DNA from: Desulfobulbaceae bacterium BRH_c16a | GTDB lineage: Bacteria; Desulfobacterota; Desulfobulbia; Desulfobulbales; Desulfocapsaceae | Length of the DNA: 64,000 bases | Assembly: GCA_000961725.1 (NCBI GenBank) | Contig: LADS01000055.1 | Coordinates: 1 to 64,000, forward strand | Reading direction: 5' to 3' | Shown here: one piece after another, positions 27,215-34,798 of the stretch | Layout: every line of letters starts with the position of its first letter | Numbering within the stretch: the first letter of the stretch is position 1 | Made by a program: the position numbers and the translations under genes | Notes under the pieces: model-generated | Told to the model about the DNA's origin: nothing | Database searches by the model: none | What the model saw: the letters and a program-made list of their open reading frames with translations, nothing else

Positions 27215-28048
27215 TCATCGGGCTCTTTCATACGATCCCAGGATCTTCACCCGGCTGATTTTGCCGATTTCTTCAAAAGCGTCCTTTACCCGTGGCTCGG
27301 CGTGGTGTCCGTCCAAAGCTATAAAGAAGTGGTACCTGCCGAATTCTTCCTTGGTCGGCCTGGAGGTGATCGCCAGCAAATTGATTTTTCGTTTTGAAAA
27401 GGAGGAGAGTATATTTTCCAGCAGGCCTGGGTGGTCGTCATCGTTGATGATGATAATCGATGTCTTGCAGCGGCGTGAGTTGTTGCACTCCGGGAAGGAT
27501 GACCGCTCGCCGGCGAGCACGAAAAAGCGGGTCTGGTTGTTGGGGTAATCGTTGATGTTTTCAATCACCAGCGGAAAATCGGGTTTGACAAGCTGGCCTG
27601 GCACTACCGCACCGCTTGTTTGGAGGTCGCCGGTCATCTGATTCAGGGCCTCGGTGTTTGATTCGGTGGTGACGATCTCGACCTGTTCACCCAGGCTTTC
27701 GATAAATTCGGAGCATTGGCCTCTGCTGACGAACTGGACGTATAACCTGGTTATCTGTTTGAGATCCGGGACGCGCGCAACGCAGGAAAAATTGATCGGG
27801 ATGATGATTTCTCCGATGATTCTCAGATGGGAAGTAACGAGCAGGTCGAGAACCAGGGGGATAAATCCTTCCGACAGATTTTCGATGGGGACGATGCCGT
27901 ATTCGCTCCCCGCGCCGATGGTCTGGAATACCTTTTTGATCGAACTGCAGTAGTTGATGGTAACTTCACCGGCGAGAGACTCGCGGAATTCCTGCGCGAC
28001 CCGGTCGGAGAAGGTTCCCGCCGGACCTAAGGTGGCAATGGTTGTCAT
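27215..28048 (-). CDS. pheA: prephenate dehydratase (phenylalanine synthesis)
   Basis: The 277-residue protein has an N-terminal prephenate dehydratase domain (TIATLGPAGTFSDRVAQEF, GIVPIENLSEGF, and the catalytic TRF in NNQTRFFVL) and a C-terminal ACT domain (DHPGLLENILSSFSKRKINLL, TSRP) that would bind phenylalanine for feedback control. There is no fused chorismate mutase, unlike E. coli PheA. GGAGAGAC precedes the ATG. It follows the asparaginase-like gene on the same strand with a hairpin in the 75-bp gap. Confidence 0.92.
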   Translation of the reverse strand: MTTIATLGPAGTFSDRVAQEFRESLAGEVTINYCSSIKKVFQTIGAGSEYGIVPIENLSEGFIPLVLDLLVTSHLRIIGEIIIPINFSCVARVPDLKQITRLYVQFVSRGQCSEFIESLGEQVEIVTTESNTEALNQMTGDLQTSGAVVPGQLVKPDFPLVIENINDYPNNQTRFFVLAGERSSFPECNNSRRCKTSIIIINDDDHPGLLENILSSFSKRKINLLAITSRPTKEEFGRYHFFIALDGHHAEPRVKDAFEEIGKISRVKILGSYERAR

Positions 28049-28080
28049 TCTATCAGTCTCTCCATAGTTGGATCACCGCC

Positions 28081-28110
28081 GATTCGTCGCCCGCCCTGAA
28101 CGGGCGAATC
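28081..28110. repeat. GC-rich hairpin between asparaginase-like gene and pheA
   Basis: GATTCG-T-CGCCCG and CGGGCG-AATC pair around a seven-base loop, giving a stem of about ten pairs with one bulge. There is no U-run on either side, so it is more likely an RNA-stability or attenuation element than a simple terminator. Confidence 0.45.
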
Positions 28111-28123
28111 GCAGGCACCTCCA

Positions 28124-28609
28124 TCAGATCTCCTCGAAACGGTTTTTCTCAAGGTTTTTCCGAACTCTGTCGGCGTTGAAAATCCTGCCGTTCATAGCGA
28201 TGTAGATTCCTGCGGGCAGGGACTGAACGGCTCCAAGGGCACAGCCGATATTGAAGACCGCATCGCTGGTTTTAAACAGGGCCGGTTCCAGGGCGCCGGT
28301 CAGAACAATGGTCTTTCCGGTAATGCTCTTCAGCGCCCTGGCGGTTTCCACCATGGTGTCCGTGCCGTGAGTGATCAGGATGCCGGTGCAGGGGTCCTGG
28401 GCCACGGCCGAAACGATGAGCTGTCGATCCTCGTCGGTCAGGTCCAGGCTGTCCTTTCGCATCAGCGAATGAACGGAGTAGGCGATCGACAGGTTCAACT
28501 CGGAGAGGACCCGTTCTATATTGGGCGGCCCGACCTCGTATTCGCTTTTGGCATCGAAATAGATTTTATCGATGGTGCCGCCGACGGCGATAATGGATAT
28601 CTTCTGCAT
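28124..28609 (-). CDS. short asparaginase-like protein (N-terminal domain only)
   Basis: This 161-residue protein matches the N-terminal domain of bacterial L-asparaginases: IAVGGTIDKIYFD with the first catalytic Thr, and ILITHGTDTMVETA with the second Thr-Asp pair. The C-terminal domain (about 150 residues) of a full enzyme is missing, yet the sequence ends naturally rather than by an obvious frameshift. Stand-alone short asparaginase-fold proteins occur in other proteobacteria, so this is probably a genuine family of unknown substrate. The start at 28609 follows AGGAGAC; the upstream ATG at 28648 does not have a site. Confidence 0.8.
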   Translation of the reverse strand: MQKISIIAVGGTIDKIYFDAKSEYEVGPPNIERVLSELNLSIAYSVHSLMRKDSLDLTDEDRQLIVSAVAQDPCTGILITHGTDTMVETARALKSITGKTIVLTGALEPALFKTSDAVFNIGCALGAVQSLPAGIYIAMNGRIFNADRVRKNLEKNRFEEI

Positions 28610-28766
28610 AGGTGTCTCCTGAAGCAGGTATGAGTTTTTGCCTTGCATTTCCGGCAGGATGGTAACATATATCTGAATTTAGAAAAATACTATTGTTTAT
28701 CTGTCGTCGGCGGAACTCGTGGAGCCGGCCGGAAATGAGATTCAGAGTTTTGAAGAGGGAGGTGAG

Positions 28767-30143
28767 GTGGCAGGCAAAAAAGAACCGGTAACCGTGCTGG
28801 TGGTGGATGACGATCAGGTGCATCGCTTTATGCTCTCTTCCATGTTGAAGGAGTGGGGCTGGCGTTGTGTCGAGGCCGACGACGGCACAACGGCGGTCGC
28901 TGCCGTCGAAAATCACTTTTATGATGCGGTCTTGATGGACGTACGGATGGCCCGGATGGATGGCCGGGAAGCTTTTACCAGGATCCAGCAGATTCGCCCG
29001 GCCCTGCCGGTGATCATTATGACCGCCTACTCCTCGGTTGAAGACGCGGTTGAAGTTATCCAGCAGGGGGCGCATGATTATCTTACCAAGCCGCTCGACT
29101 TCGACCGGTTGCGCCTGGCTCTGCTGCGGGCCGTCGATCATCAGCAGGTGGTGAGCAGGAAACAGCAGGTTGATAGCCGATTGCCCCGACCGGACCTGGA
29201 AACCGATATTATCGGTTCATCGCCGCCGATGCTTGAACTCCTGGAAATGGTAGGTTATGTGGCTCCGACCGAGGCGACGGTGCTCATTTACGGTGAGTCG
29301 GGTACCGGTAAGGAGCTGGTGGCCGAGGCGCTGCATGCCAATAGCGACCGGCGCAATAAATCCTTCGTCAAGGTCAATTGCGCCGCTCTGGCGGAAAGTC
29401 TTCTTGAATCCGAACTCTTTGGTCACGAAAAGGGCGCCTTTACCGGGGCCGAGAAAAAGCGGGAGGGCAAGTTTGTGCAGGCTGACGGCGGCACGTTGTT
29501 TCTTGACGAGATTGGCGAAACCTCCCAGGCCATGCAGGTCAAGCTGCTGAGGGTCCTGCAGGAACAGGAACTGCAAAGAGTGGGTGGCGAGGAGACACTC
29601 AAGGTAGACGTTCGCATCATCGCCGCTACCAACCGAAACCTGGAGGAAGCGGTCGCCAAAAACGAGTTCAGGGAGGATCTCTATTACCGGTTGAATGTCG
29701 TAATGATCACCGTGCCGCCGTTGCGTGAGAGAACCGAGGATATCCCCCGGCTCGTTCGCCACTTCGCCCGAAAATTCGCGGAAAAAAACCGACGAGTGCT
29801 CGACCGGATTACCGACGAGTGCATGGAACTGCTGATTCACTATCCCTGGCCCGGCAATGTCCGTGAGCTGGAAAATGCCGTCGAACGGGGAATCATACTC
29901 ATGCGGGGCACCGAGCTGACTGAAAAAAGTCTGCCGCTGCCGATTCAAAGACAGGCGGTGGTACAGCGGGACAAACAGCCGGGAGGAGATGACGGCGAAC
30001 CGGTTTCCTTGCTCGAAGCGGAAAAACAGCTCGTTTTCAAAACGTTGGAAGAAACCGGCGGCAATAAAAGCGAGGCGGCCAGAAGGCTCGGGATTACCCG
30101 CAAAACCCTCCAGAACAAGTTGAACAGGTACAGCGAGGGATGA
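28767..30143 (+). CDS. NtrC-family sigma-54-dependent response regulator
   Basis: The protein (about 458 residues) has a receiver domain with the phosphoacceptor in DAVLMDVRMARMDG and Lys in YLTKPLDF, an AAA+ domain with GESGTGKELVAEALH, the sigma-54 contact loop HEKGAFTGA and Walker B GGTLFLDEIGE, and a Fis-type helix-turn-helix GNKSEAARRLGITRKTLQNK. It activates transcription by RNA polymerase with sigma-54 after phosphorylation. I prefer the GTG at 28767, which has GAGGGAGG before it, over a GTG at 28719. No cognate histidine kinase is adjacent, so its partner and target are unknown. Confidence 0.9.
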   Translation: MAGKKEPVTVLVVDDDQVHRFMLSSMLKEWGWRCVEADDGTTAVAAVENHFYDAVLMDVRMARMDGREAFTRIQQIRPALPVIIMTAYSSVEDAVEVIQQGAHDYLTKPLDFDRLRLALLRAVDHQQVVSRKQQVDSRLPRPDLETDIIGSSPPMLELLEMVGYVAPTEATVLIYGESGTGKELVAEALHANSDRRNKSFVKVNCAALAESLLESELFGHEKGAFTGAEKKREGKFVQADGGTLFLDEIGETSQAMQVKLLRVLQEQELQRVGGEETLKVDVRIIAATNRNLEEAVAKNEFREDLYYRLNVVMITVPPLRERTEDIPRLVRHFARKFAEKNRRVLDRITDECMELLIHYPWPGNVRELENAVERGIILMRGTELTEKSLPLPIQRQAVVQRDKQPGGDDGEPVSLLEAEKQLVFKTLEETGGNKSEAARRLGITRKTLQNKLNRYSEG

Positions 30144-30242
30144 ACTGAAAGGCCTTCAGCGCCACTGCAGTCTGCTCCTTTTCACTTGAGTTTATTATCT
30201 TTTTTTCTCTTTCAATGTTTTTTAATATTGGCCATGGTCTAC

Positions 30243-30271
30243 TTGACAAGGAAAATTCGGCTACTTATTGT
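30243..30271 (+). promoter_or_regulatory. sigma-70-type promoter before grpE
   Basis: TTGACA (30243-30248) and TATTGT (30266-30271) are separated by 17 bp and lie about 100 bp before the grpE start. No CIRCE inverted repeat and no clear sigma-32 minus-10 (CCCCAT) were found here, so heat-shock control is not visible in the sequence. Confidence 0.5.
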
Positions 30272-30370
30272 TGGCACAAGTTTGAAAATGGCTACACCGG
30301 AGGAGACGCCGACGGGGGCGATCTTCTTTGGCAATGGATGTAAGAATTGGGAAAAAGAAGGGAGGAAGAG

Positions 30371-30976
30371 GTGAGTGAGGAAAAATTAAACGAAGAGCTT
30401 CAGGAGGATCCTGAAGTTGCAGTTGAGGTTGATGACGCCTCCGAAACACCCGAACCGCCAGTCGAAGAGACAGAACAGGCAGGAGAAGAGGTGCGCGACC
30501 TGGTAAACGAACTGAGTGAGGCTCAGGAGGAAGTGGCCGGTCTTCGAGACAGGCTGCTGCGGATGGCAGCGGAAACCGAGAATTTCAAAAAGCGGGTCGA
30601 GCGTGAGCGAATGGCCAGTTTGAAATATGCCGGTGAAGCGATTTTCCGTGAGATTCTTCCAGTCGTCGATAATCTGGAAAGGGCGATCGGCCAAGGGAAC
30701 ATCGAAGGCGGGGAAGCTGAAAAAAACCTGCAGGCCCTGCTGGAAGGGGTACAGCTGACACTCAACCGTCTTGTTGCAACGCTCGAGAAGTTCGAAGTGA
30801 AGCCCATCGACAGTGTGGGAAAACCTTTCGATCCCCAGCATCAGGATGCCATGACCATGGAACCGAGCGACACCGTCCCGGCCAATCATGTCCTGCTGGA
30901 GTTCGAAAAGGGTTACTATTATAAGGACAGGTTGCTGAGAGCAGCCAAAGTTGTAGTCTCTTCAGGTGGGAAATGA
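30371..30976 (+). CDS. grpE: nucleotide exchange factor GrpE
   Basis: The 201-residue protein has an acidic disordered N-terminus, a long coiled-coil (LRDRLLRMAAETENFKKRVERE) and the C-terminal beta domain with KPFDPQHQDAM, EKGYYYKDRLLRAAKV. It releases ADP from DnaK. I place the start at the GTG at 30371, which has GGGAGG nearby; an in-frame TTG lies at 30347. The gene lies 175 bp ahead of dnaK on the same strand. No hrcA or dnaJ is adjacent. Confidence 0.92.
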   Translation: MSEEKLNEELQEDPEVAVEVDDASETPEPPVEETEQAGEEVRDLVNELSEAQEEVAGLRDRLLRMAAETENFKKRVERERMASLKYAGEAIFREILPVVDNLERAIGQGNIEGGEAEKNLQALLEGVQLTLNRLVATLEKFEVKPIDSVGKPFDPQHQDAMTMEPSDTVPANHVLLEFEKGYYYKDRLLRAAKVVVSSGGK

Positions 30977-31151
30977 GAAAAATCCCCAACAAAATCGAAG
31001 AGCGAAAAGAAATGGAACTCCCTTGACAAACAAGGGTAAATGACAATTTTTAGAAATAGTTGCTACTACCGCGGGTAGGGTAATAAACAAAAAATTGAAA
31101 TATTGCAGGACGGATAAATAATCCGATGAGAACGATTTAAGGAGAGAGAAG

Positions 31152-33065
31152 ATGGGTAAAATTATCGGAATTGACCTGGGTACCACCAATTCATGTGTGG
31201 CGATTATGGAAGGCGGCGAACCTAAAGTGATTACCAATACTGAAGGTAACAGAACAACTCCATCGGTTGTCGCCTTCAACGACAGTGATGAGCGGCTGGT
31301 AGGACAGGTAGCCAAACGTCAGGCGGTCACCAATCCGACACGGACTTTGTATGCAATCAAGCGCCTCATCGGTCGTAAATTTTCCGATCAGGAAGTAAAA
31401 CGTTCAATCGATATCAGTCCTTTCAAGATTGTCGAGGGAACCCACGGCAGCGTTTCGGTAGATGTCAATGGCAAGGTATATCGGCCGGCGGAAATTTCGG
31501 CGATGGTGCTGACCAAGATGAAACAGACTGCCGAGGAATATCTGGGTGAAGAAGTTACCGATGCGGTGGTGACCGTTCCTGCATACTTCAACGATTCACA
31601 GCGTCAGGCTACCAAAGACGCCGGCAAGATCGCCGGGCTCAATGTTCTGCGTATAATCAATGAGCCGACTGCAGCATCACTTGCCTACGGCCTCGATAAG
31701 AAAAAGGAAGAGAAGATTGCCGTATTCGATCTCGGCGGCGGTACCTTCGACGTTTCCATCCTCGAGATCGGCGACGGCGTTTTCGAGGTCAAATCGACCA
31801 ACGGCGACACCTTCCTCGGCGGTGAAGATTTCGATATGCGGATTGTCAACTGGCTGGCCGACGAGTTCAAACGCGAGCAGGGCATCGATCTCAGAAACGA
31901 CAAGATGGCCTTGCAGCGCTTGAAGGAAGAGGCGGAAAAGGCGAAAATGGAGCTTTCCACCACCAAGGAAACCGACATCAACCTGCCGTTCATAACCGCT
32001 GACGCGTCCGGTCCCAAACATCTCAACCTCAAATTGAGCCGGGCCAAACTTGAGAATCTGGTTGGAGATCTGGTTGAACGGTGCGTCGGTCCCTGCCGCA
32101 CAGCGCTGAAGGATGCCGGTCTATCCGCTTCCGATATCGACGAGGTGATCCTGGTCGGCGGTATGACCCGCATGCCGCTGGTGCAGCAGAAGGTGAAGGA
32201 AATTTTCGGCAAGGAACCGCATAGAGGCGTAAACCCCGACGAGGTTGTGGCCATCGGCGCAGCGATCCAGGGCGGTGTCCTGCAGGGCGATGTCAAGGAT
32301 GTCCTGCTCCTTGACGTAACGCCGCTTTCCTTGGGCATTGAGACTCTTGGCGGTGTAACCACCAAGCTGATCGAAAAGAATACCACGGTGCCGACCAAGA
32401 AGAGCCAGATCTTCTCAACTGCAGCCGACAATCAACCGGCGGTATCGATCCACGTTCTCCAGGGCGAGCGGGAGATGGCTGTCGACAACAAGACCATCGG
32501 CCGTTTCGAACTGTCCGATATTCCGCCCGCGCCGCGCGGCGTGCCGCAGATCGAGGTGACCTTCGATCTCGATGCCAACGGTATCCTCAGTGTTTCGGCC
32601 AAGGATCTTGGCACCGGCAAGGAACAGTCGATCAAGATCACTGCTTCCTCAGGTCTCACGAAAGAAGAGATCGAGCGGATGACCAAGGACGCCGAACTTC
32701 ATGCCGAAGAGGACAAAAAACGCAAGGAACTGGTCGAGACCCGCAACTCGGCGGAAGCCATGGTCCATGCCGCTGAAAAGAGCCTGAAGGATCTCGGCGA
32801 TAAAGTGGACGCCGAAACCAAAGCCAGTGTCGAAAAGGAAATAGCCAACGTCAAGCAGCTCAAGGACAGTGACGATGTCGTAGCCATCAAGGCGGCGGTC
32901 GAAGCCCTGACCCAGGCTTCGCATAAACTGGCTGAGCTCATGTATCAGCAGGCCTCTAAGGAAAATCCTGACGGGCCGGGCGGGGCAGGCGGTGCCGGCG
33001 GCGGAGCCAAACCCAAGAAAGACGACGATGATGTAGTAGACGCCGATTTCGAAGAAGTAAAATAA
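31152..33065 (+). CDS. dnaK: chaperone DnaK (Hsp70)
   Basis: The protein has 637 residues with the ATPase signatures IGIDLGTTNSC, VFDLGGGTFDVSIL and VILVGGMTRMPLVQ, a substrate-binding domain and a Gly-rich C-terminus ending in DDDVVDADFEEVK, the typical DnaK tail. GGAGAGAG precedes the ATG. The 175-bp leader has a TTGACA at 31024 that could start a second transcript. A strong terminator follows the gene. Confidence 0.97.
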   Translation: MGKIIGIDLGTTNSCVAIMEGGEPKVITNTEGNRTTPSVVAFNDSDERLVGQVAKRQAVTNPTRTLYAIKRLIGRKFSDQEVKRSIDISPFKIVEGTHGSVSVDVNGKVYRPAEISAMVLTKMKQTAEEYLGEEVTDAVVTVPAYFNDSQRQATKDAGKIAGLNVLRIINEPTAASLAYGLDKKKEEKIAVFDLGGGTFDVSILEIGDGVFEVKSTNGDTFLGGEDFDMRIVNWLADEFKREQGIDLRNDKMALQRLKEEAEKAKMELSTTKETDINLPFITADASGPKHLNLKLSRAKLENLVGDLVERCVGPCRTALKDAGLSASDIDEVILVGGMTRMPLVQQKVKEIFGKEPHRGVNPDEVVAIGAAIQGGVLQGDVKDVLLLDVTPLSLGIETLGGVTTKLIEKNTTVPTKKSQIFSTAADNQPAVSIHVLQGEREMAVDNKTIGRFELSDIPPAPRGVPQIEVTFDLDANGILSVSAKDLGTGKEQSIKITASSGLTKEEIERMTKDAELHAEEDKKRKELVETRNSAEAMVHAAEKSLKDLGDKVDAETKASVEKEIANVKQLKDSDDVVAIKAAVEALTQASHKLAELMYQQASKENPDGPGGAGGAGGGAKPKKDDDDVVDADFEEVK

Positions 33066-33101
33066 GCAGTTCTGGCGGCTGAAAAGCCCCATTTACATAA
33101 C

Positions 33102-33140
33102 GGGAGTAGGGAAAGAAGATTCCCTGCTCCCATTTTTTTT
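33102..33140 (+). terminator. intrinsic terminator after dnaK
   Basis: GGGAGTAGGGAA and TTCCCTGCTCCC pair over twelve bases with one G-U pair, followed by ATTTTTTTT. It lies about 35 bp after the dnaK stop and ends the grpE-dnaK unit. Confidence 0.9.
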
Positions 33141-33209
33141 ATTTTTACGGTAAGGTACCGGACTGAGAAATGTCGATCTATTCCGTTATCCAACAACTGT
33201 AGGAAAGTT

Positions 33210-34175
33210 ATGAAAATTTTATCAGGAATCCAACCTTCCGGCCAACTCCACATCGGCAACTACTTCGGCATGATGCAGACCATGATTGCCCATATGGAAA
33301 GTGACGAGCTGTATGTTTTTATCGTCGACCTTCACGCCCTTACCTCCGTTCGTGAACGCGACAAGCTGGCGAACGGCACTCTTGAGGCGGCCGCCGATTT
33401 TCTGGCGCTCGGCCTCGATCCCGATAAATGTACCTTCTGGGTGCAGTCGGATGTTCCGGAGGTGTGCGAATTGACGTGGGTTCTTTCTACTTTGGCGCCC
33501 ATGGGGCTGATTGAGCGCTGCCATTCCTACAAGGATAAGGTGGCTAAAGGGATCGCCGCCAGCCACGGCCTGTTTTCCTATCCGGTGCTGATGGCTGCCG
33601 ATATCCTCTTGTATCAGGCGGAGCGGGTGCCGGTCGGCAAGGATCAAAAACAACATCTGGAGGTTGCCCGGGATCTTGCCATCAAGTTCAACAACGAATA
33701 TGGCCAGACCTTCGTGGTGCCCGAACCGGCGATCGATGAGTCGACAGCAATCGTTCCAGGTCTCGATGGGCAGAAGATGTCCAAATCCTACGGCAACACC
33801 ATCCCCATCTTCATGGAAGGGAAAGAGCTGAAGAAACGGGTCATGGCCATCGAAACCGATGCCACTCCGGTCGATGCGCCGAAAGACCCCGACAAGTGCA
33901 ATCTCTACAAGATCATGAAACTGTTTGCTTCTAAAGAGCGCATGGCGGAAATTCACGGTCTCTATGTGGGCGGCGGTGCGGCATACGGCTACCTGAAGCT
34001 GGAACTGCTCGAGCTGTTGAATGAGAAGTTCGGCGCGGCGCGGAAGAAAAAGGCGGAGCTGCTCGGCGATCCGGCCATGCTTCGGGCGATTCTCGGTAAA
34101 GGCCGGGATAAAGCCCGCGAAAAGGCAATAGTCACCCTCGATCTGGTGCGGGATCGGGTAGGGCTGAAATATTGA
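33210..34175 (+). CDS. trpS: tryptophanyl-tRNA synthetase
   Basis: This class I synthetase has 321 residues, with the HIGH-type motif QPSGQLHIGNYFG and the KMSKS motif GLDGQKMSKSYGN both intact, plus the tryptophan-binding VGKDQKQHLE region. It charges tRNA-Trp. AGGAAAG precedes the ATG. The HD-domain gene follows 40 bp downstream and is probably co-transcribed. Confidence 0.96.
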   Translation: MKILSGIQPSGQLHIGNYFGMMQTMIAHMESDELYVFIVDLHALTSVRERDKLANGTLEAAADFLALGLDPDKCTFWVQSDVPEVCELTWVLSTLAPMGLIERCHSYKDKVAKGIAASHGLFSYPVLMAADILLYQAERVPVGKDQKQHLEVARDLAIKFNNEYGQTFVVPEPAIDESTAIVPGLDGQKMSKSYGNTIPIFMEGKELKKRVMAIETDATPVDAPKDPDKCNLYKIMKLFASKERMAEIHGLYVGGGAAYGYLKLELLELLNEKFGAARKKKAELLGDPAMLRAILGKGRDKAREKAIVTLDLVRDRVGLKY

Positions 34176-34215
34176 TTCATCTCCTCGGGTTGATGTTGAA
34201 AATTGGAGGCAGATA

Positions 34216-34782
34216 ATGTCCTATGGTATGACGCGGACCGAGGCGTATGAACTGGTCCGCTCCCGGTTACAAAACGACAACCTGGTCAACCACTCGCTTG
34301 CGTCGGAGGCGGTTCTTCGCGCCATGGCCGACCGACTCGGCGAGGACCGGGAGAAATGGGGGCTTGCCGGCCTGCTGCACGATCTCGATTCGGAGACCCA
34401 GCCGGAACTTGCTACCCATACCAGAGAAACAGTGGCGATCCTGAAGGAAAAGGGTGTAGACCCTGAGATCGTCGAGGCGATACGATTACATAATCCCACC
34501 GCCTGGCCGGGGGAAGAGCGAACCACACGCATGCAGTTCGCCCTTGCGGCCGGCGAAACCGTCACCGGTCTGATCATTGCCTCGGCCCTCGTCAATCCCG
34601 AGAAGAAGCTGGCGGCGGTCAAGGCCAAATCGGTGAAGAAACGCTACAAGGAAAAGGCCTTCGCCCGGGGCGCCGATCGCGAGATCATCGCCGAATGTGA
34701 AAAGGCGGGGATCCCGCTTGCCGAGTTCTGCGAGCTGAGCCTAACGGCGATGCAGGAGATCGCCGGCGAGATCGGTTTATAG
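34216..34782 (+). CDS. HDIG-type HD-domain protein
   Basis: The 188-residue protein carries a compact HD domain: NHSLASEAVLRAMADRLG, AGLLHDLDSE with the His-Asp metal pair, and AIRLHNP. The motif spacing resembles small HDIG hydrolases that act on nucleotides, but the substrate is unknown. A GAGGCAG ribosome site lies before the ATG. It sits just after trpS and ends 16 bp from the convergent GspE-type gene. Confidence 0.85.
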   Translation: MSYGMTRTEAYELVRSRLQNDNLVNHSLASEAVLRAMADRLGEDREKWGLAGLLHDLDSETQPELATHTRETVAILKEKGVDPEIVEAIRLHNPTAWPGEERTTRMQFALAAGETVTGLIIASALVNPEKKLAAVKAKSVKKRYKEKAFARGADREIIAECEKAGIPLAEFCELSLTAMQEIAGEIGL

Positions 34783-34798
34783 ATGCCCGGAAACACAT

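Noticed and set aside
30977..31151. CIRCE or sigma-32 control of dnaK
   Set aside because: No TTAGCACTC-N9-GAGTGCTAA repeat and no CCCCAT-type minus-10 were found in the grpE or dnaK leaders.
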